From Bryobacteraceae bacterium (GTDB taxonomy: Bacteria; Acidobacteriota; Terriglobia; Bryobacterales; Bryobacteraceae), in the NCBI GenBank assembly GCA_025056455.1, contig JANWVY010000006.1, forward strand, positions 248,001 through 312,000: 64,000 nucleotides of DNA. Reading direction: 5' to 3'. Both the position numbers and the translations under genes were made by a program. Every line of letters starts with the position of its first letter. Position 1 is the first letter of the stretch. The notes below the pieces were generated by a model. The model did not search any database. It saw nothing but the letters and a program-made list of their open reading frames with translations, and was not told the DNA's origin. This document shows positions 35,523-43,449 of the stretch, one piece after another.

Positions 35523-36229
35523 GAGGCCACACCCATCAAGAAGGATTCCACAAGTAGACAGGTGGCTCCCAGGCAATCACCATTGACTCCGCCGAGCTTT
35601 GCTTCAAACCATGAGCGAAGCATCCAGGTGAGAAGCACGGCCAGAGCAGTGAGCAAGAGGCCGAGCTGGAAGCCGGCGAGCGCGAAGGCGAAAATGAGGC
35701 CTGAGCCGGTTGCAACCAACGCGCCGGGGCTCGACAATCCTGCCGCAAACCGCGCAGCGAGTCCCTCGCCCACTGGGCGGGTGGTCCACGCCAGAACAAC
35801 CATCGCCGCTCGAGCTAAGGCAAAACAAGCGGCCAGCTCACTAGCCGCACTGGCCGGCAGGCGTTGTACGGATTGCCAGCGGAAAGCGACCACGAAGATC
35901 AAGGCCAGCGTTCCCCAAGTTCCAATGCGGCTGTCCTTGAGAATCGCCAGAATTTTTGAGGCTGGACGGGGGGAGCCGAAGGCGTCGGCCACGTCCGCGA
36001 GACCGTCCTCATGCAGACCCCCTCCGATCCAGGTCCAAAACGCGACCCCCACTAACGCGGCGAGCGCGCTGCCCACAAAAGCCTCCAGCAGCGAAACCAG
36101 CCGGTAGCCAATCCATGCGATCCCGACGCCGATCAAGGGGAAGAAGACCGCACACTCGCCCGGAGGCGCTACTTCGCCCGGTACGGGCAAGATCGTAAGA
36201 AACCGCACTGCACCCCGGAGTCGCTTCAT
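35501..36229 (-). CDS. cobS: Adenosylcobinamide-GDP ribazoletransferase (cobalamin synthase)
   Basis: The product has 242 residues and is an integral membrane enzyme joining adenosylcobinamide-GDP to alpha-ribazole (phosphate). The acidic signatures are both present: GGGLHEDGLADVADAFG at about 70-86 and GVNGDCLGATCLLVE near the C-terminus, the latter slightly changed from the usual GxTGD. Six or so hydrophobic segments are visible. The ATG overlaps the cobU stop (ATGA), indicating tight coupling. Confidence 0.95.
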   Translation of the reverse strand: MKRLRGAVRFLTILPVPGEVAPPGECAVFFPLIGVGIAWIGYRLVSLLEAFVGSALAALVGVAFWTWIGGGLHEDGLADVADAFGSPRPASKILAILKDSRIGTWGTLALIFVVAFRWQSVQRLPASAASELAACFALARAAMVVLAWTTRPVGEGLAARFAAGLSSPGALVATGSGLIFAFALAGFQLGLLLTALAVLLTWMLRSWFEAKLGGVNGDCLGATCLLVESFLMGVASCRTCTW

Positions 36230-36732
36230 CCTTTGACTTTCAGCCCGCAGCCAAAGACCATCCACCAAACTTCGTTGGCTTGGTCGGCCATGATCTGATT
36301 GATCCAGCCCGCCTGGTCGCGAAAACGCCGCGCCAGTTCGTTTTCAGGTACGATTCCGCAACCGACTTCATTGGTGATCAGGATGACTTCGGCTTTCGCC
36401 GCCGCAGCGGCCCGGGCGAGTTCCAAGGCAGCCGGACGCAGATCGTGCTGTCCATCAAGCAGGAGATTACTCGCCCAAAGGGTGAGGCAATCGATCACAA
36501 TCGCATCAAAAGACTCACCTCGATGATGGAGTAAGGCCGCAAGCTGGCGAGGCTCCTCGATGGTCTCGAAATTCGGGCCCCGCTCGGCGCGATGCGCCTG
36601 GACGCGAGCGCGCATTTCTTCATCTCGAATTTCCGCCGTGGCAATGTAACCGAGCCGCGAGCCCCGACGGAGAGCTTGGTCAAGTGCAAACCGTGTTTTG
36701 CCGCTCCGGCTGCCACCGCCCACCAGGATCAT
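36226..36732 (-). CDS. cobU: Adenosylcobinamide kinase / guanylyltransferase
   Basis: The product has 168 residues. The P-loop is GGGSRSGKT at the very start; the guanylylated His region appears as VQAHRAERGP and the Walker B-like IVIDCLTLWASNLL follows. ITNEVGCGIVPENELARRFRDQAG is characteristic of CobU/CobP. It phosphorylates adenosylcobinamide and transfers GMP. It is the first gene of the cobalamin operon. I looked for a cobalamin riboswitch in the 159 bases upstream and did not see one; the operon covers nucleotide-loop assembly only, consistent with corrinoid salvage. Confidence 0.95.
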   Translation of the reverse strand: MILVGGGSRSGKTRFALDQALRRGSRLGYIATAEIRDEEMRARVQAHRAERGPNFETIEEPRQLAALLHHRGESFDAIVIDCLTLWASNLLLDGQHDLRPAALELARAAAAAKAEVILITNEVGCGIVPENELARRFRDQAGWINQIMADQANEVWWMVFGCGLKVKG

Positions 36733-36811
36733 TCCAATCCTCTCTGTCGGGTCTGTCGGGCGTGCCGCAACAACTTACAAGAAAGTACGACCAACAGCGC
36801 AAGCGACCTCT

Positions 36812-36836
36812 CTTTGGAAGCTTCGGCCTCCAAAAG
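36812..36836. repeat. Stable tetraloop hairpin between the osmolyte-binding gene and cobU
   Basis: CTTTGGAAGC (36812-36821) pairs with GCCTCCAAAAG (36826-36836) around a TTCG loop, with one wobble and one bulge. On the minus strand, where both flanking genes are read, the loop is CGAA. It lies 56-80 bases after the stop of the 36892-37791 gene and 80 before cobU. No T-run follows, so it may be a Rho-dependent or processing element; its role is inferred only from position. Confidence 0.4.
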
Positions 36837-36891
36837 ACGCTGCCCGGCGGAACAGCCGCATGTGGTCATCGACCCTTACCATAGCAAAGCA

Positions 36892-37791
36892 CTAAGGGGA
36901 AGAAATCCAACCCCGACTTTTAGCGTCGAGAAACTTCCGGGCGAGCAGGGAAGCAGGCTCTTGACCCAGTTCCAAGGAACGGTTCAACTGGCGCATGGTC
37001 TCAAGACTGATCCGGCCGCGGAGACCTTGCAGCGCGGATTCCAGGCCGGAAAAGCGACGGAGCGCCTGGCGGCTTACGACGACCCCCGCTTCCATGGGCG
37101 GGAAAATCCCCTTGGTGTCCACCAGAAACTTGGCGTCCACGACCGCAAAGCTGCCCACCGTGCGCGGGGCGGCAATCATGTCGGCGGCGCCCTGAGCCAG
37201 GGCGTGCGGGAGCTGGTTAGGCTCCATGGTGGTAATCGCGCCTTCCCAGAGAATCGCGTAGCTCCGGTTGAACTTCTTGAGGTATTCCGGACGTTCGAAA
37301 AATTCGAAGCTGACGGCGAGCCTCCAAGTCCGCCCGCGCTGGTTTTCTACGTCCGCGAGTGTCTCTAACCCGTACTGGTCGGCCAGAGCTCGACGGACGG
37401 CGATGACGTAGGAAGCGTCGAATCCGAGCGGCGCTATCCATTCCGCATTCCACCGCTTGCGATACTCCTGCTCGAGCTGTTGCCGGACCAGTTCGATAGG
37501 GCCGCTCGGGTTTAGCCCCTGAATCATCTGAGCGGCCACTCCCGAATATTCTGGATAAAGATCAAACTCCCCGTTGAGAAAAGCATTCAAAGCCGCAGCC
37601 GAATCTCCGACATTCAATTTTCGTTGCACGGAAACGCCCAGCTGACGCTCCAGATGTTGGGCGATGATCTCGGTGAGCATGTGTTGTTCGGAACTGGTCT
37701 GGGCGGCTAACCTTAGAACGGGTTTGTGGGAGCAGCCGGCAAAGCAGGTCACCACCACAGCCGCACCAAAGCTGACCAACTTGGATCTCAC
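36892..37791 (-). CDS. Glycine betaine/choline-type ABC transporter substrate-binding lipoprotein
   Basis: The product has 299 residues. The lipoprotein signal ends in FAGC (Cys20). The OpuAC/OsmF-type type-II binding fold is shown by SSEQHMLTEIIAQHLERQLG, FDLYPEYSGVAAQMI, a typical quaternary-amine-binding loop, and GFDASYVIAVRRALADQYG with ETLADVENQRG. No permease or ATPase gene is next to it, so it is an orphan binding protein here. The start is GTG at 37791 with AGGA about six bases upstream. The ligand (betaine, choline, carnitine or another cation) is inferred from the family. Confidence 0.88.
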   Translation of the reverse strand: MRSKLVSFGAAVVVTCFAGCSHKPVLRLAAQTSSEQHMLTEIIAQHLERQLGVSVQRKLNVGDSAAALNAFLNGEFDLYPEYSGVAAQMIQGLNPSGPIELVRQQLEQEYRKRWNAEWIAPLGFDASYVIAVRRALADQYGLETLADVENQRGRTWRLAVSFEFFERPEYLKKFNRSYAILWEGAITTMEPNQLPHALAQGAADMIAAPRTVGSFAVVDAKFLVDTKGIFPPMEAGVVVSRQALRRFSGLESALQGLRGRISLETMRQLNRSLELGQEPASLLARKFLDAKSRGWISSP

Positions 37792-37945
37792 GGTTTTTCC
37801 TATTCAGCCTTTTGGGGAGAAAAGTTACACACTGGAGTTACAGGCTTCATGGAGATTGTTTTTGCAGGAAAGCAACGCTTAAAACCCCCAATCGCCCAGC
37901 GGTTTCAGAGTAGCTGCCTGCGGTTACAATCTCATGATGGTTTCG

Positions 37946-38482
37946 TCACGGCGCGGGGCAGCTGTTCGGTGGGGGTATTTTCTCGGGGATGCGGTTTTCA
38001 GGACGTCCCTCTTTGAGCAACGGCAAAAGGTGAGAAGTCGCATGTTCAAGAACGACCATCATCTCCTTTTCATTACAAATCAAGTCTCTCAAAGTGACGC
38101 GCCTGAGCACAGAGTCAAGCACTTCCTGCACGGTGCTCCATAACGTACGAATGGAGCAGTCCGTCGAGCGGGTGCAAATTCGCTCCAAACCTGCATGCCG
38201 GTCGCAGAACTTGGGTGTGTAGAAGCGGCCCCCGAGGGCGTCAAGCACCGAGCCGACCGAAATTTCTTCAGCGGGTCTCGCCAGGGTATAACCTCCGGCT
38301 TGCCCCCGGACGCTTTCAACAAACCCTCCCAAACGCAAGAGCCGCATGAGTTTGGCGACATTTGGCACGGAAAGCCCCTCAGCGCGGCTAATTTCTGGAA
38401 TGCTCAAGCTCTGCCCCTCTCCGAGTCGGGCCATGTGCAGCAGGCACCGCAGCCCGTACTCTTCCTGCGCGCTCAACTTCAT
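37946..38482 (-). CDS. Rrf2-family transcriptional regulator with three cysteines
   Basis: The product has 178 residues. The winged helix opens with MKLSAQEEYGLRCLLHMA and continues with ISRAEGLSVPNVAKLMRLLR and VRGQAGGYTLARP, the Rrf2 hallmark. Cys93, Cys103 and Cys109 lie in the region that holds the Fe-S cluster in IscR/NsrR (spacing C-x9-C-x5-C here, versus C-x5-C-x5-C in IscR). An Fe-S or redox/NO sensor is therefore likely. The ATG at 38482 is preferred; the longer frame upstream covers the divergent promoter region. It is divergent from the glycogen phosphorylase gene, a possible target. No isc genes are in the window. Confidence 0.9.
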   Translation of the reverse strand: MKLSAQEEYGLRCLLHMARLGEGQSLSIPEISRAEGLSVPNVAKLMRLLRLGGFVESVRGQAGGYTLARPAEEISVGSVLDALGGRFYTPKFCDRHAGLERICTRSTDCSIRTLWSTVQEVLDSVLRRVTLRDLICNEKEMMVVLEHATSHLLPLLKEGRPENRIPEKIPPPNSCPAP

Positions 38483-38639
38483 ACCCTTTATCTTATGCCC
38501 TCCGGCAAGGCGCCAACTAGGGAGCGCTGCCTGAGGCTGCCCAACCCCTCCCGCCTCGAGGTGAGGGAGCCGGTTTCGGGTTCGACGGCGTGATTCTCGC
38601 TCTGCTATCGTGGAAGTTCCGAAGCTTTCGAATGTTTGA

Positions 38640-41180
38640 ATGCCCTTTGAATTAAAGCCCGTCAAGGAATTCCTGGTTTTACCTGCTGTTCCCGACGAAC
38701 TCTCTCGTCTCTCGGAGCTCGCCTACAACGTCATTTACAGCTGGGACCATAACATCCGAGCGGTATTTCGCCGCTTGGACCCTGTGCTGTGGAAATCCTG
38801 TGGTCACAATCCGGTTCTCATGTTGGGGCAGATTCCCCAGAGCACGCTCGAGCGCATGGCCAAAGATCAGCGCTACCGCGCTGTCTACCGGAAGGCTTGT
38901 GAAGTTTATGACGCCTACATGAGCCGGCCCGTCGCCAAGGGGAAGTTGATTGCTTACTTTTCGATGGAGTACGGACTGCTGGAATGTATGCCAATCTACT
39001 CGGGCGGGCTGGGGGTCCTTTCAGGCGACCATTTAAAATCCGCTAGCGATGCCCAGATACCGCTAGTGGGAGTGGGCTTACTCTACCAGCGCGGCTACCT
39101 ACAGCAAAGGCTGAACCCAGACGGCTGGCAGACGGAGCGGAACCCCGAAAACGATTTCTACACCCTACCCGTGTTGCCTGTGCTCACCGAGGACGGAACC
39201 CAAGCACAGGTCACGGTGACCCTGCCGACCGGGGAAGTCGTCATCAAGATTTGGTGCATGAATGTCGGGCAGGTGAAGTTGTATCTGCTTGACACGAATG
39301 TCCCGGAAAATACGGTGGAAGAAAACCGCGACATTACCGACCAGCTCTACGGTGGCGACATTCATACGCGAATTCGCCAAGAGATTGTCCTCGGAATTGG
39401 CGGGATGCGCGCGCTGCGTGCGCTCGGCTTACATCCCACGGTCTTCCACATGAATGAAGGTCATTCGGCGTTTCTCGCCTTAGAGCACATCAAGCTCTTA
39501 ATGCGCGAACAGGGGCTTTCTTTTGAGGAGGCCTGGGAGGCCGCGCGGCGCAACCAGGTTTTCACGACCCATACGCCGGTGCCAGCAGGCATTGACCTGT
39601 TCGACACCGGACTCATGTACATGTACTTCCGCGACTATTGTCAGGAAGCCGGCTTTAGCTTCGAGCAACTGATGGGGCTCGGTAAGCGCAACGGCCAGAA
39701 TGCTCAAGAGCCATTCTCTATGGCCATTCTGGCTCTACAAACCTCCTCCTACCGTAACGCTGTCAGTCAGCTCCATCGCCGGGTTTCTCAACAGATGTGG
39801 TCGGATCTTTGGCCCGATCTGCCGACTTGGGAAGTTCCCATCACCTCCGTCACCAACGGGGTACACCTACCGACCTGGCTCAACGGCGATCTGGCGACGA
39901 TTTATGACAACTACCTGGCAGCGGACTGGCGCGACCACCACACCGACCCGAAAACATGGGAGCTCGTCAAGGAGATTCCGAGTGCGGAGCTGTGGGAAGC
40001 TAGGCGGCACCGCAAGCGGATGTTAATTACTTTTGTGCGGGAGCGGCTGACCGCGCAATTGCTGGGTAGGAAAGCCTCGGCTTCGGAATTGCGGCGAGTT
40101 CAAGATACGCTTGATCCGGATGCGTTTACGATTGGCTTTGCGCGCCGTTTCGCCACTTACAAGCGGGCTACTTTGCTCTTCCGAGATGTTGCCCGTTTGA
40201 AACGGATCCTGCTGAATCCGAAAATGCCCGTGCAGATCCTCTACGCCGGAAAGGCCCATCCCAAGGATCATCCCGGGAAGCTTCTGATCCGTGAAATTTT
40301 TCTGCTAACGCGCGATCCGGAAATCTCGCGGCGCCTGGTATTTATTGAGGATTACGGGATAGAGGTGGCGCGGGAACTGATCCAGGGAGTCGATCTGTGG
40401 CTCAACACGCCGCGCCGGGGCGAGGAGGCCTGCGGAACCAGTGGCATGAAGGCGGGCTTGAATGGCGTTCTGAATCTCAGCATCCTTGACGGCTGGTTCG
40501 ACGAGGCTTATGAGTACTCTGGATGCTGGGCGATTGGCGACCGGGAGCCTTATACCGAGGATCAAGATGAGATCCACGCCAGCTCCATCTATTCGCTCTT
40601 AGAGAACGAAATCGTCCCCATGTATTACGACCGGAAAGAGGAAGGATTTCCGGAGGAATGGATGCGGCGGGTGAAACAATGCCTAATGAATTTGAGCCCG
40701 CGGTTCAACAGCACTCGAATGTTGGAAGAGTACGACACGCAACTGTATGAGCCGGCGCACCAGGCCTTTTTGGAGCTCGAGCGGGATCACTACCAAAGTC
40801 CGCGGCAGCGCGCTCTCTGGAACCATTACGTGCGGCGTGTCTGGGACCAGGTCAGGATTGTCGACGTGGATGCGGCGGCCGGACGGAGTGTTTTGACGGG
40901 GCAGGCCGTGACCTTACGAGCCGTGGTGGAGCTGGCTGGCTTGCGTCCCTCCGACCTCAAGGTTGAAGCGGTGGTGGGACGGGTTGGAGCCGTGGGTCAT
41001 TTGGAAGAAACGCAAGTGATGACGCTGGCGCCTGTGGGTGAGAGGGGTTCAGCCTACGAATTCGCTACCCAGTTCGTTCCGGTCATCACGGGACGCCTCG
41101 GTTATGCCATGCGGGTCAGTCCCAACGATCAGGACGATCCGTTGTGTCGCCCCTGCTACACGCCAATTCGTTGGAGCTAG
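38640..41180 (+). CDS. glgP: Alpha-glucan (glycogen/maltodextrin) phosphorylase
   Basis: The product has 846 residues of the short bacterial phosphorylase type (GT35). It releases glucose-1-phosphate from storage or malto-oligosaccharide chains with PLP. Seen are AYFSMEYGLLECMPIYSGGLGVLSGDH, and the PLP-Lys region EACGTSGMKAGLNG then DGWFDEAY. An N-terminal DUF3417-like segment (LPAVPDELSRLSELAYNVIYSWD) and a C-terminal beta-rich tail of about 100 residues after 750 (VTLRAVVELAGLRPSDLKVEAVVG) match the alpha-glucan phosphorylase family found in Actinobacteria and others. No ribosome site is visible before the ATG. Upstream is the divergent Rrf2 gene. Confidence 0.95.
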   Translation: MPFELKPVKEFLVLPAVPDELSRLSELAYNVIYSWDHNIRAVFRRLDPVLWKSCGHNPVLMLGQIPQSTLERMAKDQRYRAVYRKACEVYDAYMSRPVAKGKLIAYFSMEYGLLECMPIYSGGLGVLSGDHLKSASDAQIPLVGVGLLYQRGYLQQRLNPDGWQTERNPENDFYTLPVLPVLTEDGTQAQVTVTLPTGEVVIKIWCMNVGQVKLYLLDTNVPENTVEENRDITDQLYGGDIHTRIRQEIVLGIGGMRALRALGLHPTVFHMNEGHSAFLALEHIKLLMREQGLSFEEAWEAARRNQVFTTHTPVPAGIDLFDTGLMYMYFRDYCQEAGFSFEQLMGLGKRNGQNAQEPFSMAILALQTSSYRNAVSQLHRRVSQQMWSDLWPDLPTWEVPITSVTNGVHLPTWLNGDLATIYDNYLAADWRDHHTDPKTWELVKEIPSAELWEARRHRKRMLITFVRERLTAQLLGRKASASELRRVQDTLDPDAFTIGFARRFATYKRATLLFRDVARLKRILLNPKMPVQILYAGKAHPKDHPGKLLIREIFLLTRDPEISRRLVFIEDYGIEVARELIQGVDLWLNTPRRGEEACGTSGMKAGLNGVLNLSILDGWFDEAYEYSGCWAIGDREPYTEDQDEIHASSIYSLLENEIVPMYYDRKEEGFPEEWMRRVKQCLMNLSPRFNSTRMLEEYDTQLYEPAHQAFLELERDHYQSPRQRALWNHYVRRVWDQVRIVDVDAAAGRSVLTGQAVTLRAVVELAGLRPSDLKVEAVVGRVGAVGHLEETQVMTLAPVGERGSAYEFATQFVPVITGRLGYAMRVSPNDQDDPLCRPCYTPIRWS

Positions 41181-41639
41181 CGCGGGGGTGGGGGCTGTGC
41201 TGCCAGCTTGGGGTTCAACCGACGCGAATTCGATTTGCCTCTCGTGAGGATGGCCGCATCCTCCCATCGACACTGAAGGGGGGTAAGATCCCTGCCAGGC
41301 GCGGGCAAGCCTCGAACGAAACCGGCGGGCCTTTCGCTGAGCAGCCATGCTCTTGGCGAAGCTGGCGGGCTTTTCGAGGAGCGGGCGGGCTTTCACAGGG
41401 TCTGGGGTCTTTTCGCGAAGGGGGCCGGCTTTTCGGTAGGCAGACGAGTGGATGGTGATGTGGGAGAGCGTTCGTTCCCGAAGCGCGGTTGGCTAGGTGA
41501 GGGAGCCTTTCGCTCGGGTAGGGGAGTTTTGAACCGGGCAGGTAATCTTTGGGCTAAGCTTTGAGCTAGGTCAGCAAGCCTTCAGCTTTTGGTTTGCGAG
41601 CACACGTTTTCCGCACCCGCCAATCCATGGAGAGGAGAC
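41181..41639. other. Gene-free gap holding a degenerate 20-base periodic array
   Basis: Nothing here reads as a gene. From about 41291 to 41440, and again from about 41507 to 41550, short blocks of the form TTTTCG followed by a purine/GGC-rich stretch recur every 20 bases. TTTCG-like cores begin at 41331, 41371, 41391, 41411 and 41431 (steps of 40, 20, 20 and 20), then at 41508, 41528 and 41547. Units such as 41351-41370 and 41371-41390 share the ending GGCGGGC. A 20-base step cannot keep one reading frame, which argues against a coding repeat. It could be a decayed tandem repeat, a protein-binding array at two helical turns, or a repetitive element. No CRISPR-like conserved repeat plus unique spacers. 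Confidence 0.5.
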
Positions 41640-42494
41640 ATGCCCACGAGCGTCACGCCGATTACGACCGAGGTGCTTGGTGTTCCTACCGGCTCCGATC
41701 ATCTCATCTCTCAAATTCTGCCCGCCATCTCGGTGATCGATGTTTCTACGTTTCGCGTGAATTCTCCAGACAATGTGTTTAGCTTCAAGGGAGTCGCGGG
41801 TACGACGTGCCGGCTGGGCCTATTTGCCTGTAGTAACGGTTCTCTCGAACGGGCGGCTGTTTTGGTGCTTCCTCCAACGGGAACCGTGGATCGGATTGTG
41901 CTGGGAATTAGTCACGGATTTGCCCAGAATGCCCATATTTATCGGGAGCTTGGCTGGACGAACCCGCGGTCGAGACCCCTTCTTGAACGGGTGCTACTGG
42001 CGCACGTTGTGAACCGCTGGGGCCCCCAGGTATTGGCTGGGAAGACGCGCACCGGGCTGTTTCACGTGATTCGGGGAGCTCCACCGGAACTCGGTCCGTT
42101 TGCTTCCAACGGGCGCTTTGTCTGCGACTGCCTGGAAAAAGTGGCCGAGCTGACGAGAGATGCCTTTCGCTTTGATCACGTCGAGGCGTTTACGTTTTCT
42201 AGTGGAATTTTTGACTTCAACAGTTTTGTGGGGGCGGTGAGCGGTTGTCTGAACCTAGAAGCGGTCTACAATCTGGATCCGGCAGCAGGCATTGCCTGCG
42301 CTCAGCCGCGCGGGGCACGGAGGCGCCAGTTCTTAACCGGAATGACAACACGCTCTCGACCTGCCGGTTTTGAATATCTCCCCCTGCCGCGGTGGAGAAA
42401 TGAGTTCTCCTACGGTCGGATCCCCGATGCATTCCAATACCTGCACAACCACTGCATTCCGAATTACGCGCTCCACCTTGGCTTACAACTTTAG
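41640..42494 (+). CDS. Unknown protein with alpha/beta-hydrolase-like features
   Basis: The product has 284 residues. I do not recognise a named family. The strand and motif order looks like an alpha/beta hydrolase: a strand followed by RIVLGISHGFAQN (85-97, oxyanion-like), a TFSSG elbow with Ser187, VYNLDPAAG with Asp213 (reminiscent of the lipase acid-residue loop), and C-terminal HNHCIPNYALHLG with His269/His271. There is no signal peptide. The start is supported by GGAG seven bases before the ATG at 41640. It stands alone between two gaps of about 460 bases, with no operon partner. The catalytic triad is an inference from motif order only; Ser188 is an alternative nucleophile. Confidence 0.72.
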   Translation: MPTSVTPITTEVLGVPTGSDHLISQILPAISVIDVSTFRVNSPDNVFSFKGVAGTTCRLGLFACSNGSLERAAVLVLPPTGTVDRIVLGISHGFAQNAHIYRELGWTNPRSRPLLERVLLAHVVNRWGPQVLAGKTRTGLFHVIRGAPPELGPFASNGRFVCDCLEKVAELTRDAFRFDHVEAFTFSSGIFDFNSFVGAVSGCLNLEAVYNLDPAAGIACAQPRGARRRQFLTGMTTRSRPAGFEYLPLPRWRNEFSYGRIPDAFQYLHNHCIPNYALHLGLQL

Positions 42495-42952
42495 CGGGGG
42501 CTTGGACCCCACCAACCCGGGGCAGGGATAACGACCCCAGTGTTCCTAGTACGGCGTGGCAACGGGCGCTGCACCGAGTCTACAAGGCTGGAGGCTCGGC
42601 TCTAGAACCCCTCCCGGGCGCTGCTCATGCCGCTCGCCAGTACAGGGCCGCCCGGAAGTTGGAAACAGCGAAGTGAGAAAATGTTGCGAAGAGAAGAGTT
42701 CCGTGATAAATAGGAAGTGGGTCGTCTAGACCAGGGGAGCGGATTCCCTGGGGCACAGTTCACCGGCCTTCCGTCGTAATCCCTAAAGAAAGCCCGCCGG
42801 GATGGACGCTAGAATCCATTCGATTGTACGGATTTAGGGGATCTTTCTAAGCGATGCGGGCAGGCGTTCTTCCTCCAGGCGACTTACCCGATGAAGCAAT
42901 ATCCGCAGGAACACTGTCACGGAGTGACAGCTTCCGCAAGGAGAACACGGTC
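42495..42952. other. Gene-free gap, possibly structured
   Basis: No convincing coding frame was found. The decamer CGGGCGCTGC occurs twice (about 42564 and 42617). CCGAG/CTCGG arms around 42574-42599 could pair. ATCCCTAAA (near 42779) is complementary to the TTTAGGG-type stretch at 42833-42842, bracketing about 45 bases. I compared it by eye with RNase P, tmRNA and SRP RNA core motifs and saw none. It may hold a leader RNA or promoter for the following cysteine-rich protein. Confidence 0.35.
42914..42930. promoter_or_regulatory. Perfect inverted repeat upstream of the cysteine-rich protein
   Basis: CTGTCAC (42914-42920) and GTGACAG (42924-42930) form a perfect 7-base stem with a GGA loop. 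It ends nine bases before the AAGGAG ribosome site of the gene starting at 42953. It could be an operator or an mRNA hairpin that affects translation. The regulator is unknown. Confidence 0.45.
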
Positions 42953-43435
42953 ATGGAAGGTGATCGTAAATACCGGCACCGAGGCTACCAAGACTCGGAG
43001 CGCGAAAGTTCTTATCGTGACTCTCAGCATCAAAAACCCAAGCAACGTTTGCCGCTTGATGTGACAGGACCCCGCCTGCCTCGTTTGGTTCAAGCTGTAA
43101 CGGCGGCGAGGTGCTGGAACTGCGCAACGGCGCTACCCTCTGATATTGATTTCAAGGGGAACTGCCCGCGGTGTGGTTCGCCGCTTCATTGTTGTAAACA
43201 GTGCGCCCACTTCGAGCCTTCAACCCGGTTCCAGTGTTTGAAGCCAATTCCGGCGCGCATTGCTTACAAGGATCAGCCCAACCAGTGTGAACTGTTCAAG
43301 CCGCGAGTTACCGTGGCTCGAGACGTTGCTGGGACGGCGAATGCGCCCTCCTCGTCGCTAATTGCGCCAAAAGTGTTAGAGCCAAGAAGTCCGAGCGACG
43401 CCCGCGCGGCTTTTGACAGTTTGTTCAAGAAGTAG
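42953..43435 (+). CDS. Cysteine-rich zinc-ribbon-like protein, unknown
   Basis: The product has 160 residues. The first 45 are highly charged and probably disordered (Arg, Tyr, Ser, Glu, Gln). A cysteine-rich core follows with nine Cys: 54 and 57 (CWNC), 71 and 74 (CPRC), 80, 81 and 84 (CCKQC), 95 and 112. The pattern suggests one or two zinc ribbons. The C-terminal tail ends in AAFDSLFKK. The family is unrecognised; a nucleic-acid or protein-binding role is possible. The start at 42953 is supported by AAGGAG nine bases upstream; the frame is open further upstream but without features. The alcohol dehydrogenase gene follows 14 bases after its stop, so they may be co-transcribed. Confidence 0.78.
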   Translation: MEGDRKYRHRGYQDSERESSYRDSQHQKPKQRLPLDVTGPRLPRLVQAVTAARCWNCATALPSDIDFKGNCPRCGSPLHCCKQCAHFEPSTRFQCLKPIPARIAYKDQPNQCELFKPRVTVARDVAGTANAPSSSLIAPKVLEPRSPSDARAAFDSLFKK

Positions 43436-43449
43436 GGGCTGACAAGAGG

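Noticed and set aside
36733-36891. Cobalamin riboswitch before cobU
   Set aside because: The conserved B12-box and core segments are not present; only an ordinary tetraloop hairpin is seen.
41049-41458. Short frames on both strands in and before the gap after the phosphorylase gene
   Set aside because: They cross the 20-base periodic array, have low-complexity composition and start inside glgP or without ribosome sites.
41291-41600. CRISPR array
   Set aside because: Units are only about 20 bases, strongly degenerate, contiguous without unique spacers and there are no cas genes.
42495-42850. RNase P RNA, tmRNA or SRP RNA gene
   Set aside because: None of the conserved core motifs of these RNAs could be found by eye; a covariance search would be needed for weaker families.
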